Made by a program: the position numbers and the translations under genes
Notes under the pieces: model-generated
What the model was told of the DNA's origin: nothing
Database searches by the model: none
Seen by the model: the letters and a program-made list of their open reading frames with translations, nothing else
In this document: in pieces, positions 9,299 to 17,089 of the stretch
Numbering within the stretch: the stretch's first letter is position 1
How the letters are laid out: each line of letters starts with the position of its first letter
Assembly (NCBI GenBank): GCA_947259505.1
Contig: CAMYLT010000006.1
Span: forward strand, 1-41,854
Reading direction: 5' to 3'
Origin: an uncultured Porticoccus sp.
GTDB lineage: Bacteria; Pseudomonadota; Gammaproteobacteria; Pseudomonadales; Porticoccaceae
Length of the DNA stretch: 41,854 nt

Positions 9299-10015
9299 TT
9301 ATTCGCTCAGGGCGTTAGCTTCGGTTGATTTCGTTTCGCCATTTGACGGGTTTTGTGTTTCCAGATGGAGAGTGAACACCCTGAAGCAAAAGATTGTGGT
9401 TGAGGCATAAAGTATCGAGGCCGCTACGCTTGAGATAAAGGTATACGGCGCCCCGTTCAGGCCGAGCATGACGACTACCCAGTCCAGCACTGAAAATAGA
9501 ATAATCACGGCGAGAGCAATCACCAATAAACCGGCGAGAATCGTCCACTGATATTTCCGGGCTTGCTCCCAGCTGGATTTGAAGGCATCAAGCGGAGCCT
9601 GCTCATGGAGCAGGCAGTAAAACTCTGCAAAAGCGACGCGAGCAGCAACGATCAGGCCAGGCAAAATCAAGAGAAGGAATCCACCGAGCATGGCAAGGCC
9701 TGTCGCCAGGTACAGCAGTATGAGTGGCAGCCAGAATTTCACTGCGAGCTTGTAATATTGGCTCACTGGCAGTTGCTCGCCTTTAACCATTGCTGCGAGA
9801 AAGAAAACCAGTGCGCCCTGATACAGGGGGAATGCGGTGATTTCGAAAATGATAGCCAGCCAAACATACTGTGCTTCGTCACTGGAATAGTATTCAGCCG
9901 CCGTGCTGATGAAGTTCAGGGGTATCAGGAGCGGCAATAAAACTGCACAAAGGCCAGTGAAATTGGTTCTGAGAAAAAACCAGGTATCTTTGAGAAGTTC
10001 GGCTAGCTTGGGCAT
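9299..10015 (-). CDS. YciC/UPF0259-like multi-pass membrane protein
   Basis: A 238-residue inner-membrane protein with about six hydrophobic segments. The segment GGFLLLILPGLIVAARVAFA resembles the conserved LPGIIxAxRLAFA-type motif of YciC/UPF0259 proteins. Function is unknown in the family. The ATG is preceded on its strand by AAGGAC at a spacing of five. It converges with mmsA, with only 53 bp between stops. I see no catalytic motif, so the family call is moderate. Confidence 0.7.
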   Translation of the reverse strand: MPKLAELLKDTWFFLRTNFTGLCAVLLPLLIPLNFISTAAEYYSSDEAQYVWLAIIFEITAFPLYQGALVFFLAAMVKGEQLPVSQYYKLAVKFWLPLILLYLATGLAMLGGFLLLILPGLIVAARVAFAEFYCLLHEQAPLDAFKSSWEQARKYQWTILAGLLVIALAVIILFSVLDWVVVMLGLNGAPYTFISSVAASILYASTTIFCFRVFTLHLETQNPSNGETKSTEANALSE

Positions 10016-10182
10016 GGGCAGTCCTTGTCGGTTGTGGCAGATTCCGTTGCTCGCAATGCGAGTTACATAAGGCGTTTTAAAGATGTACGTGCAAATTCTG
10101 CATGAATTTTTGTCGGGTGCATAACCACTTTGTCATAGGCGGTAGATTGACGGCGATACCTGGTTCGTCACACCTGCGGCTT

Positions 10183-10220
10183 GGATGCAGTGCGCTGCTA
10201 CAGCCGTCGCAATATCATTA
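10183..10220 (+). pseudogene. Vestige of an mmsA-like 3' end
   Basis: These 38 bp match positions 9152-9189 of mmsA at about 33 of 38 bases by eye. The frame-equivalent translation is DAVRCYSRRNIII against [13 protein letters not shown] in mmsA. Sequence upstream does not align convincingly, so only the tail is recognisable. The likely explanation is a decayed duplicate or recombined fragment. Confidence 0.6.
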
Positions 10221-10234
10221 TATTTATGATTGGG

Positions 10235-10255
10235 TCTCTATTAGAGAGGTTTTTT
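10235..10255 (+). terminator. Weak Rho-independent terminator
   Basis: TCTCT, three-base loop ATT, AGAGA, then GG and six or more T. It follows the mmsA-like vestige on the same strand, so it may be the terminator of the lost gene. The stem is only five pairs and AT-containing. Confidence 0.45.
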
Positions 10256-10501
10256 AGGTGGGTAAAATTATTGAAGGTTTTTCGGGAAATATATAATTTT
10301 TAGGAATTATCGATGAGGTTGTCAGGCTAACTTTTTGGTTGCTTTGCCAATAATGCAGGAATGATATGTGACTGGGCAGTTGAAAAAGGGAACTTTTGCA
10401 TTGCATGATAGCCATTTCCTTGGTTTCCGAGCGGTTCCGTGTGTGGTGTTCAACAAGTATTCCATTGCCATTAACTCTAGGCAACCTCTTTGCTAATTGT
10501 C

Positions 10502-11518
10502 TCAATGCGCACTAAACAACTTCGCCCTGACTGTCTCCCGGTACTTCATCGGCGAGGTGCCAAACTGGCGGTGAAAGATTTTGCTAAAGGCCGCGCCATC
10601 CTGATAGCCGCAGTGTACGGCAATTTCCGATACCGACAAATTTGATTTCTGTAACAGCTCCCGCGCGTTATTCAGGCGCACCCGTTGCAGGTATTGCAGC
10701 GGGGTTTTGCCGAGGGCATTTTTAAAGCGCCGGTCGAAGGTGCGCATGCTGAAGCCAAACTGTTTGGCGACATCGGTGATCTTGATCGGCTTGCTGAAGT
10801 TGTCCTCAAACCAGATTTGCGCCTGCACTACCTGTTCGTCGGGGTGGTTTTCGACGTTGTCGGAAAAGTAGCTGGTGGGCTCGAAGGAGCTGCGGATTTC
10901 GTGGAAGAAGTTGCGCTCCACCTGTGTGGCGGCGTGGCGACCGTAGAGTCGCGCCACCAGATGCACCATCAGTTCTGCCATGGCGTTAACACTGGCGGCG
11001 CAGTAGAGGTTGCCCGCCTGGGTAATGAAGTACTGGCGCCTCAGGTCCACCGCCGGGTAGTCCTTCTGGAATTGGTCGAAATAATGCCAGTGGGTGGTGG
11101 CGGGCTGGTTGTCCAGCAGTCCCGCTTCCGCCAGAAAACAGACACCGGTACCCACGGCGATCATCACCGCTCCCTGGCTGGCCTGTTTCTGTAACCAGGG
11201 CACGTAGGCGCGGTATTTCTTCAGGGCCGGGCGCGGATTGCGCCACAGGGCGGGCAGACAGACGATATCGCAGTGTTCCATCTCGTCGATGGTGGCGGCG
11301 GGATGAATAGCAAAGCCGGAGGGTGACTCGACGGGCTGCTTGTCGATGGACAGGGTACAGGCGGCGATAGGTCGGGTGTTGGGATTGCCAGCGCGGTCGG
11401 CAGCGACGGCGGTGCGCAGCATTTCCACCGGCAGGGTGGCGCTGGTACCGAGCAGGTTGTGATAGAGCAGGGTGCAAACCTGCAGCGGCGGGGTGGGGTT
11501 ATCTGCTTTTTTGGCCAT
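10502..11518 (-). CDS. GlxA-type AraC-family transcriptional regulator
   Basis: A 338-residue regulator with an N-terminal DJ-1/PfpI-like domain (about residues 10-190, with the nucleophile-elbow region IAVGTGVCFLAEAGLLD) and a C-terminal AraC double helix-turn-helix (ITDVAKQFGFSMRTFDRRFK, then VSEIAVHCGYQDGAAFSKIF). GlxA-type proteins bind promoter DNA through the AraC domain; the ligand is unknown. The ATG at 11518 gives a normal N-terminus (MAKKADNPTPP). In-frame starts up to 11614 would run into the fabY promoter, and none has a clear ribosome site. It is divergent from fabY across 101 bp, so it may regulate it. Confidence 0.85.
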   Translation of the reverse strand: MAKKADNPTPPLQVCTLLYHNLLGTSATLPVEMLRTAVAADRAGNPNTRPIAACTLSIDKQPVESPSGFAIHPAATIDEMEHCDIVCLPALWRNPRPALKKYRAYVPWLQKQASQGAVMIAVGTGVCFLAEAGLLDNQPATTHWHYFDQFQKDYPAVDLRRQYFITQAGNLYCAASVNAMAELMVHLVARLYGRHAATQVERNFFHEIRSSFEPTSYFSDNVENHPDEQVVQAQIWFEDNFSKPIKITDVAKQFGFSMRTFDRRFKNALGKTPLQYLQRVRLNNARELLQKSNLSVSEIAVHCGYQDGAAFSKIFHRQFGTSPMKYRETVRAKLFSAH

Positions 11519-11619
11519 AATGGAAAAAGATATGACCATAACGGACAAAAAGCAATGCTGGATGATTGATAGACTGCGTCCATAGCAGAACCCTGCAATC
11601 CAATAGGACATCACGCTCT
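11519..11619. promoter_or_regulatory. Divergent promoter region glxA-like / fabY
   Basis: The 101 bp between the two divergent starts must carry both 5' regions. An AGGAC at 11605-11609 serves fabY. I could not identify convincing sigma-70 boxes or a palindromic operator by eye. Confidence 0.45.
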
Positions 11620-13518
11620 ATGCAATCATTGCCCGTTATCGTCGGTTTCGGTGGCTACAACGCCGCCGGTCGCAGCTCTTCCCACCAGGGCTTCCGCCGT
11701 ATGGTGCTGGAATCGTTACCGACACAGGAGCGCGAACAAACCATCATTGGTCTGGCCTGTCTGATGTCTCTGGTGAAGTGGGATGGCGAGTGCTACCGCG
11801 ACAGCGACAACAATGCCCACGACAGTGCTTCTGTGGCCGCAACGTTTGCCCAGCAGGTGATTGATGGCACGTTGATTCGTCGTCTTGAAAATGCCATTTA
11901 TGATCCCGATCAGGTGTTGTCTCAAAAGCGCGTTACCGTGCAGCCGGGAGACGATGGCGATGTGGTCTTCAAGCTGAGCCGCCGCGACATGCCCGAGAAG
12001 GTGCCGGCCCACTGGCAGGTGGAACCCGAGAATGGCAGCTTTGAAGTGCGCAGCAGAGATAACGGCGAATTTCTGGTGCCGGTGTACACCCGCCAGGCCG
12101 CTCAGGCTGCCGGCCAGTTGCCTTCGGGATTCGATCCCGCTGCACAATACAATTCTCGCTTTCATCCCCGCGGCCTGCAGATGACCCTGCTGGGCGCCAG
12201 CGACGCGCTGCATTCGGTGGGCGTGCCCTGGGAGCTGATCGCCGACTCGGTGCGCCCCGATGAAATCGGCGTGTACGGCTCCAGTGTATTTGGCCAGATG
12301 TCCCAGGAAGGGTTCGGCGGTCTGCTGCAAAGTCGCCTTAAGGGTGAGCGTTCGACGTCCAAGCAGTTGGCTCTGGGCCTGAACACCATGCCCGCTGATT
12401 TCGTGAATGCCTATGTGTTGGGCAGCGTTGGTCACACCGAGGCGATCACCGGCGCCTGTGCCTCATTCCTGTATGTCTTGCAGGCGGCGGTAAAAGATAT
12501 TCGCAGTGGTCGCCGCCGCGTGGCCATTGTCGGCAACGCTGAGGCCAGTCTGACTCCGGAAATTTTTGAAGGCTTTACCAACATGGGTGCCCTGGGTACC
12601 GATGAAGGCCTGTGCAAACTGGACGGTTCCAGCATTCCCGACTGGCGTCGCGCCAGCCGCCCCTTCGGTGACAACTGTGGTTTCACCCTGGCGGAAGGTA
12701 CCCAGTTTGTGGTGCTGATGGACGATGCTCTGGCGATTCAGTTAGGCGCCGATATTCACGGCGCGGTATCCGATGTGTTTATCAACGCCGACGGTTTGAA
12801 AAAATCCATTTCTGCTCCCGGCGCAGGCAACTATGTTTCTTTTGGTAAGGCTGTCGCGTCCGCAGTGGCCGTTTTTGGTGAAGAAGCGGTAAAAGAGCAC
12901 AGCTTTATTCATGCCCACGGTTCCAGTACTCCGGCGAACCGAGTGACTGAGTCGGAAATTTTTGATCGCGTCGCCGGGGCATTTGGTATCAAAGACTGGC
13001 CGGTGACTGCAGTGAAATCCTATGTGGGGCACAGTATCGCCTCTGCCAGTGGCGACCAGTTGATGGCGGCGCTGGGTACCTTTAAGTATCAATTGATCCC
13101 CGGCATCAAGACTATTGATGCGGTGGCTGCCGATGTTCACCAGACCCATCTCAGTTATCCGCTGGCGGATCTGGATGTTCAGAGCCGCGGCATGGAGCTG
13201 GCGTTTATCAATTCCAAGGGCTTTGGTGGCAACAATGCTACCGCCGTGGTGGTGGCGCCAAATCGCGTTGAGGCGATGTTGTCCCGCCGTCATGGTGCCG
13301 AGATGAACGGTTACCGCACGCGCCGCGAACAGACCCGCAAGGCCGCTGCAGACTACGCCGCCCGCGCCGATCAGGGACAGCTGGATGTAGTATATCGCTT
13401 TGGTGAACCGGTTATTGATGAGGGCGAGATTCGTATTAGCCCAACGGGCATGCGAGTGCCGGGCTACGAACACGATGTGGTGTTCGACCGTGTGAACCCC
13501 TGGGAAGATATGGCTTAA
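11620..13518 (+). CDS. fabY: Beta-ketoacyl-ACP synthase FabY
   Basis: A 632-residue condensing enzyme matching the long FabY class (PA5174 in P. aeruginosa, about 634 aa), which condenses acetyl-CoA with malonyl-ACP to start fatty-acid synthesis. The opening LPVIVGFGGYNAAGRSS is characteristic. The thiolase-fold active-site Cys lies in ITGACASFLY, with His in FIHAHGSSTPANR and in VKSYVGHSIASASG, and NSKGFGGNNATAVV near the end. The ATG at 11620 is preceded by AGGAC. FabY substitutes for FabH in pseudomonads. A divergently transcribed GlxA-type regulator adjoins it, an arrangement I do not recall from Pseudomonas. Confidence 0.9.
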   Translation: MQSLPVIVGFGGYNAAGRSSSHQGFRRMVLESLPTQEREQTIIGLACLMSLVKWDGECYRDSDNNAHDSASVAATFAQQVIDGTLIRRLENAIYDPDQVLSQKRVTVQPGDDGDVVFKLSRRDMPEKVPAHWQVEPENGSFEVRSRDNGEFLVPVYTRQAAQAAGQLPSGFDPAAQYNSRFHPRGLQMTLLGASDALHSVGVPWELIADSVRPDEIGVYGSSVFGQMSQEGFGGLLQSRLKGERSTSKQLALGLNTMPADFVNAYVLGSVGHTEAITGACASFLYVLQAAVKDIRSGRRRVAIVGNAEASLTPEIFEGFTNMGALGTDEGLCKLDGSSIPDWRRASRPFGDNCGFTLAEGTQFVVLMDDALAIQLGADIHGAVSDVFINADGLKKSISAPGAGNYVSFGKAVASAVAVFGEEAVKEHSFIHAHGSSTPANRVTESEIFDRVAGAFGIKDWPVTAVKSYVGHSIASASGDQLMAALGTFKYQLIPGIKTIDAVAADVHQTHLSYPLADLDVQSRGMELAFINSKGFGGNNATAVVVAPNRVEAMLSRRHGAEMNGYRTRREQTRKAAADYAARADQGQLDVVYRFGEPVIDEGEIRISPTGMRVPGYEHDVVFDRVNPWEDMA

Positions 13519-13835
13519 AGCATAAACTTCTGCCTGACGATCCGCGAACAGGTCGCGGATCGCTCCACTCAAGACCCCGTGTTGTTTCTGGCGGGGGACT
13601 GTATTCAGCCACACTTGTGACCTTAGATGAGCTAAGGGTCGGAATTTGTGAGCGGCTATTCTAAAATTGTCTTTTCACACCTGATTTTTTTTGTGAAAGT
13701 TGCGCCCCCTCACGGCATACACAGTGTTGTGGTAGGGTGTCGCTTTGCCGTTCAGGCACGGGTTCGGAGGCTGGTTCCTCCGGTTGTTAGTACTGCTCTT
13801 TGTCGTTCTGTTTTTTTTTGCAGGGGGTACTGATA
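13519..13835 (+). other. 317-bp intergenic leader between fabY and the speA operon
   Basis: It contains a perfect 9-bp hairpin after fabY (13539-13561), a hairpin CCTTAG/CTAAGG at 13621-13637, an inverted repeat TTTCACA/TGTGAAA at 13673-13698 with a 12-base spacer, a CGGAGG/CCTCCG stem near 13765-13782, and T runs at 13685-13692 and 13811-13819. The last structures precede the speA upstream ORF and could belong to its 5' leader. A 61-codon frame at 13648-13833 is not convincing. Confidence 0.5.
13539..13561 (+). terminator. Hairpin after fabY, no U-tract
   Basis: GATCCGCGA and TCGCGGATC form a perfect 9-bp stem with a five-base loop 20 bp after the fabY stop. No T run follows, so it is either a 3'-end stabilising hairpin or a weak terminator. 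Confidence 0.5.
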
Positions 13836-13907
13836 ATGAAAGTCGTTTTTTTTGTAATTCAAGCGCTGTCGGTTGCTGGCAGTGATTTCCTGGGGATGTC
13901 GAATTGA
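13836..13907 (+). CDS. 23-codon upstream ORF overlapping the speA start
   Basis: This small ORF has its own ribosome site (AGGGGG at 13822-13827, eight bases before ATG). It encodes a short, largely hydrophobic peptide beginning MKVVFFVIQ and ending GMSN. Its TGA (13905-13907) overlaps the TTG start of speA (13904-13906), so ribosomes finishing it would sit on the speA start. It includes a T8 run (13846-13853) prone to slippage. Such coupling suggests a regulatory leader, as known for ornithine-sensing speFL upstream of speF, but I see no sequence relation to that peptide. Expression is inferred only from signal placement. Confidence 0.5.
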   Translation: MKVVFFVIQALSVAGSDFLGMSN

Positions 13908-15823
13908 ACGCTCCTGAGTATCGGGAGTGGACAGTCGCTGATTCCGCCAGTCTCTATGGCGTCAATGATTGGGGTGTTGGTTATTTCGGCCTGAGCAATA
14001 AGGGCGAAATGGCGGTGTTGGTGCCTCGAAAAGAGCAGCCCGTTAGTATTTCCCTGCTCGATATCATCGCCGGTCTGGAGCAGCGTGGCCACGCCATGCC
14101 AGTACTGCTGCGCATCGAAAACCTGCTCGATGACCGCATCCGCAGTCTCAATCAGTGTTTCGCCGAGGCGATCAAAAACCAGCACTATCGCGGCGAGTAC
14201 CGCGGTGTGTTCCCCATCAAGGTGAACCAGCAGTGCCATGTGGTGGAAGAGATCGCCAAATTTGGCGGCCAGTATCACCACGGCTTGGAAGCGGGCAGTA
14301 AGGCGGAACTGATTATCGCCATGTCGCATCTGCGCGACCGCGAGGCCTGTATCATTTGTAACGGTTACAAGGATGCCGAGTTCGTCGAGCTGGGGCTGCA
14401 TGCCCGCAAGCTGGGCCTGAAGTGTTTCTTTGTGATCGAGACGCCCTCTGAATTGGGCATTATTCTGGAGCAGAGCCGTCGTCTTGGCGTAGAGCCGTTG
14501 ATTGGCGTGCGCGTCAAACTGGCCGCCAAGGTAGAAGGCCACTGGTTTGAGGACAGCGGCGATCGCTCACTTTTTGGCCTGTCCATTACCCAGTTGGTGG
14601 ACGTGGTCGACAAACTGCGCGACGAGGGCATGTTGCACTGTCTGCAGCTGATGCACTATCACATTGGCTCGCAGATCCCGAATATCCGCAATATCCGCGA
14701 TGGTGTTCAGGAGGCTTGCCGCTACTACGTCGATCTGGTGAAAGAGGGTGCGCCCTTGGGTTATCTGGATCTGGGCGGTGGTTTGGCGGTGGACTACACC
14801 GGTGCGCAGACCAATGAGACTCACAGCAAGAACTACTCCCTGGAGGAGTACTGTGTAGACATCGTGGAAACCATCTCTGAAGCGATGGACAGCTACGAGG
14901 TTCCCCATCCGACCATCATTACCGAGTCCGGACGCGCCACGGTGGCCTATTCCTCGGTGCTGCTGTTTAACATTCTTGATGTCAGCTATTTCAAATCCAA
15001 TGGCTTGCCCGATGCGCTGCCCGATGAATGTGCTGAATCGTTGACCAACCTGTGGGCGACCTTGCAGGTGTTGGGAGAAGATAACGTTCAGGAATGCTGT
15101 AACGACGCCGTGCACTACCGTGAGGAAATGCGCCGTATGTTCCGTCAGGGACAGGTACAGTTGCGCGAGTTGGCGCTGGCAGAAAATCTTTACCTGGAAG
15201 TTCTGCAGCGTACCCGCCTGTTGCTGCCGCGTCTGCGTCGTATTCCGCCGGAACTGCAAAATCTGGATGAGGCGCTGGCCGATATTTATTACGGCAACTT
15301 CAGCTTGTTCCAGTCGCTGCCGGATGCCTGGGCTATCGACCAGATTTTCCCGGTTATGCCGATCCACCGACTGGACGAGGAGCCGTTGAACAAAGCGGTG
15401 ATTGCCGATCTGACCTGTGACTCCGATGGCAAGCTGGACCTGTTCGCTAATGCGGATGGGGAAACCCGCACGCTGCCCCTGCATGATTTGAAAGAGGGTG
15501 AGGAGTACTACCTCGGTGTCTTTTTGGTGGGTGCCTACCAGGAGACCCTTGGCGATCTGCACAATCTGTTCGGTGACACCCATGTGGTGAGTGTGCGTAT
15601 CGACGGCGATGGCGGTTTTGAATTTGTTGAGGAAATTCAGGGCGATACCATTGGCGACGTACTCAGCTATGTGGAGTACAACCCCAAAGAGCTGTATGAA
15701 CAGTTCCGGGTGAGCGCAGAGGCGGCGGTGAAATCCGGCAGTATCAGCGTGAAAGAGCGCCAGAACATGTTGCGGACATTCGGCAACAGTTTGAATGGTT
15801 ATACCTATTTCGAACGGGACTGA
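13904..15823 (+). CDS. speA: Biosynthetic arginine decarboxylase
   Basis: SpeA decarboxylates arginine to agmatine, the first step of the arginine route to putrescine. The 639-residue product has the alanine-racemase-fold PLP domain with the cofactor Lys106 in GVFPIKVNQQ. The HYHIGSQIPN and GGGLAVDYTG motifs follow, with the C-terminal decarboxylase domain (CDSDGK, GAYQETLGDLHNLFGD). Length and opening (VADSASLYGVNDWGVGYF) are typical. The TTG start has GGGGA at 13892-13896, which lies inside the upstream ORF, and it overlaps that ORF's stop. Next come carboxynorspermidine dehydrogenase and decarboxylase, making a compact polyamine operon. No agmatinase or agmatine deiminase is in the window. 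Confidence 0.96.
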   Translation: MNAPEYREWTVADSASLYGVNDWGVGYFGLSNKGEMAVLVPRKEQPVSISLLDIIAGLEQRGHAMPVLLRIENLLDDRIRSLNQCFAEAIKNQHYRGEYRGVFPIKVNQQCHVVEEIAKFGGQYHHGLEAGSKAELIIAMSHLRDREACIICNGYKDAEFVELGLHARKLGLKCFFVIETPSELGIILEQSRRLGVEPLIGVRVKLAAKVEGHWFEDSGDRSLFGLSITQLVDVVDKLRDEGMLHCLQLMHYHIGSQIPNIRNIRDGVQEACRYYVDLVKEGAPLGYLDLGGGLAVDYTGAQTNETHSKNYSLEEYCVDIVETISEAMDSYEVPHPTIITESGRATVAYSSVLLFNILDVSYFKSNGLPDALPDECAESLTNLWATLQVLGEDNVQECCNDAVHYREEMRRMFRQGQVQLRELALAENLYLEVLQRTRLLLPRLRRIPPELQNLDEALADIYYGNFSLFQSLPDAWAIDQIFPVMPIHRLDEEPLNKAVIADLTCDSDGKLDLFANADGETRTLPLHDLKEGEEYYLGVFLVGAYQETLGDLHNLFGDTHVVSVRIDGDGGFEFVEEIQGDTIGDVLSYVEYNPKELYEQFRVSAEAAVKSGSISVKERQNMLRTFGNSLNGYTYFERD

Positions 15824-15876
15824 GTCTGAGCTTGCCGAGGCGGTAAGTGCAGAGCTGTTAAGTTAAGGAGTCAAGC

Positions 15877-17073
15877 ATGGCAAAAGTATTGATTATTGGT
15901 GCGGGCGGTGTCGGTGGTGTTGTTACCCACAAGTGTGCCCAGCTGCCAGAGGTGTTTGAGGAAATTGTGCTGGCCAGCCGTACAGAAGAGAAGTGTCGGC
16001 ATATTGCTGCCCAGCTTGATCGCCCCATCGAAACTGCCCAGGTGGACGCAGACAACGTGCCGGAGCTGGTGGCGCTGATCAATCGCGTCAAACCGGATCT
16101 GGTGATCAACGTGGCGCTGCCCTATCAGGATCTGACCATCATGGATGCCTGTCTGGAAGCCGGTGTGAATTACCTGGACACTGCCAACTACGAGCCGCTC
16201 GACACTGCCAAGTTCGAGTACAGCTGGCAGTGGGCCTATCAGGACAAATTTAAACAGGCGGGGCTGATGGCGCTGCTGGGTTCCGGGTTCGATCCCGGTG
16301 CCACCAATGTGTTTACCGCTTACATCGCCAAGCACTACTTCGATGAAATCCACACCCTGGACATCATCGACGTCAACGGCGGCGATCACGGCTATCCGTT
16401 TGCCACCAATTTCAACCCGGAAATCAATATCCGCGAAGTGACAGCCGAGTGTCGTCACTGGGAAAACGGCGAGTTCATCACCACCCCGGCGATGTCCACC
16501 AAGCAGTCTTTCTCCTGCCCGGACGGAGTGGGTACTTACAACATCTATCGCATGTACCACGAAGAGCTGGAATCACTGGTGAAAAACTTCCCCAGTCTGA
16601 AGCGCGCCCAGTTCTGGATGAGCTTTGGCGAAAGCTATCTGAAACACCTGGAAGTGCTCGGCAATGTGGGCATGACCGGTATTGAGCCGGTGGAATTTAA
16701 TGGCCAGAAAATTGTGCCGATCCAGTTTCTCAAGCACCTGCTGCCCGACCCCGCCAGCCTCGGTCCGCGCACCAAGGGTAAAACCTGCATCGGCTGTGTG
16801 GTAACGGGTGTGAAAGACGGTAAACCAAAGACTGTTTACCTCTACAACATCTGCGACCACCAGGAATGCTATGCCGAGGTGCAGTCCCAGGCTATTTCCT
16901 ACACTACCGGTGTGCCCGCCATGATCGGCGCCAAGATGATGCTGGAAGGCAAGTGGCAGCAGCCGGGTGTGTGGAACATGGAGCAGATGGACCCCGATCC
17001 GTTCATGGATGACATGAACAAGCACGGCCTGCCTTGGACCGTGATCGAAGAACCCGGTTTCGACCTGGTTTGA
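15877..17073 (+). CDS. Carboxynorspermidine/carboxyspermidine dehydrogenase
   Basis: A saccharopine-dehydrogenase-like protein of 398 residues that reductively condenses aspartate semialdehyde with a diamine, giving carboxyspermidine from putrescine. It has an N-terminal NAD(P) fold (VLIIGAGGVGGVV) and the family stretches YLDTANYEP, GSGFDPGATNVF and VNGGDHGYPFATNFNPE. A good ribosome site (AAGGAG at 15864-15869) precedes the ATG. It lies 53 bp after speA and 16 bp before nspC, the standard partner. I leave the symbol blank because naming (CANSDH, lys1-like) varies. Confidence 0.93.
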   Translation: MAKVLIIGAGGVGGVVTHKCAQLPEVFEEIVLASRTEEKCRHIAAQLDRPIETAQVDADNVPELVALINRVKPDLVINVALPYQDLTIMDACLEAGVNYLDTANYEPLDTAKFEYSWQWAYQDKFKQAGLMALLGSGFDPGATNVFTAYIAKHYFDEIHTLDIIDVNGGDHGYPFATNFNPEINIREVTAECRHWENGEFITTPAMSTKQSFSCPDGVGTYNIYRMYHEELESLVKNFPSLKRAQFWMSFGESYLKHLEVLGNVGMTGIEPVEFNGQKIVPIQFLKHLLPDPASLGPRTKGKTCIGCVVTGVKDGKPKTVYLYNICDHQECYAEVQSQAISYTTGVPAMIGAKMMLEGKWQQPGVWNMEQMDPDPFMDDMNKHGLPWTVIEEPGFDLV

Positions 17074-17089
17074 CCCGGAGCTAATTGCA

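Larger units (their letters stand above)
10016..10501. other. 486-bp intergenic region, AT-richer, no gene
   Basis: This gap separates the yciC-like and glxA-like genes, both on the minus strand. It holds a vestige of an mmsA-like 3' end (10183-10220) and a small plus-strand terminator-like hairpin (10235-10255). An 83-codon minus-strand frame at 10254-10505 has no ribosome site or protein-like composition, and I do not call it. Confidence 0.7.

Noticed and set aside
10254..10505. 83-codon minus-strand frame between the yciC-like and glxA-like genes
   Set aside because: It has no ribosome site, low-complexity composition and no recognisable family, and it overlaps a terminator-like hairpin.
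13673..13698. CRP/Vfr site upstream of the speA operon
   Set aside because: The repeat is TTTCACA then TGTGAAA with a 12-base spacer, the opposite arm order to TGTGA-N6-TCACA.
14567..15583. Minus-strand open frame (338 codons) inside speA
   Set aside because: It is antisense to a full-length, motif-complete speA and has a Gln/His-rich composition typical of shadow frames.
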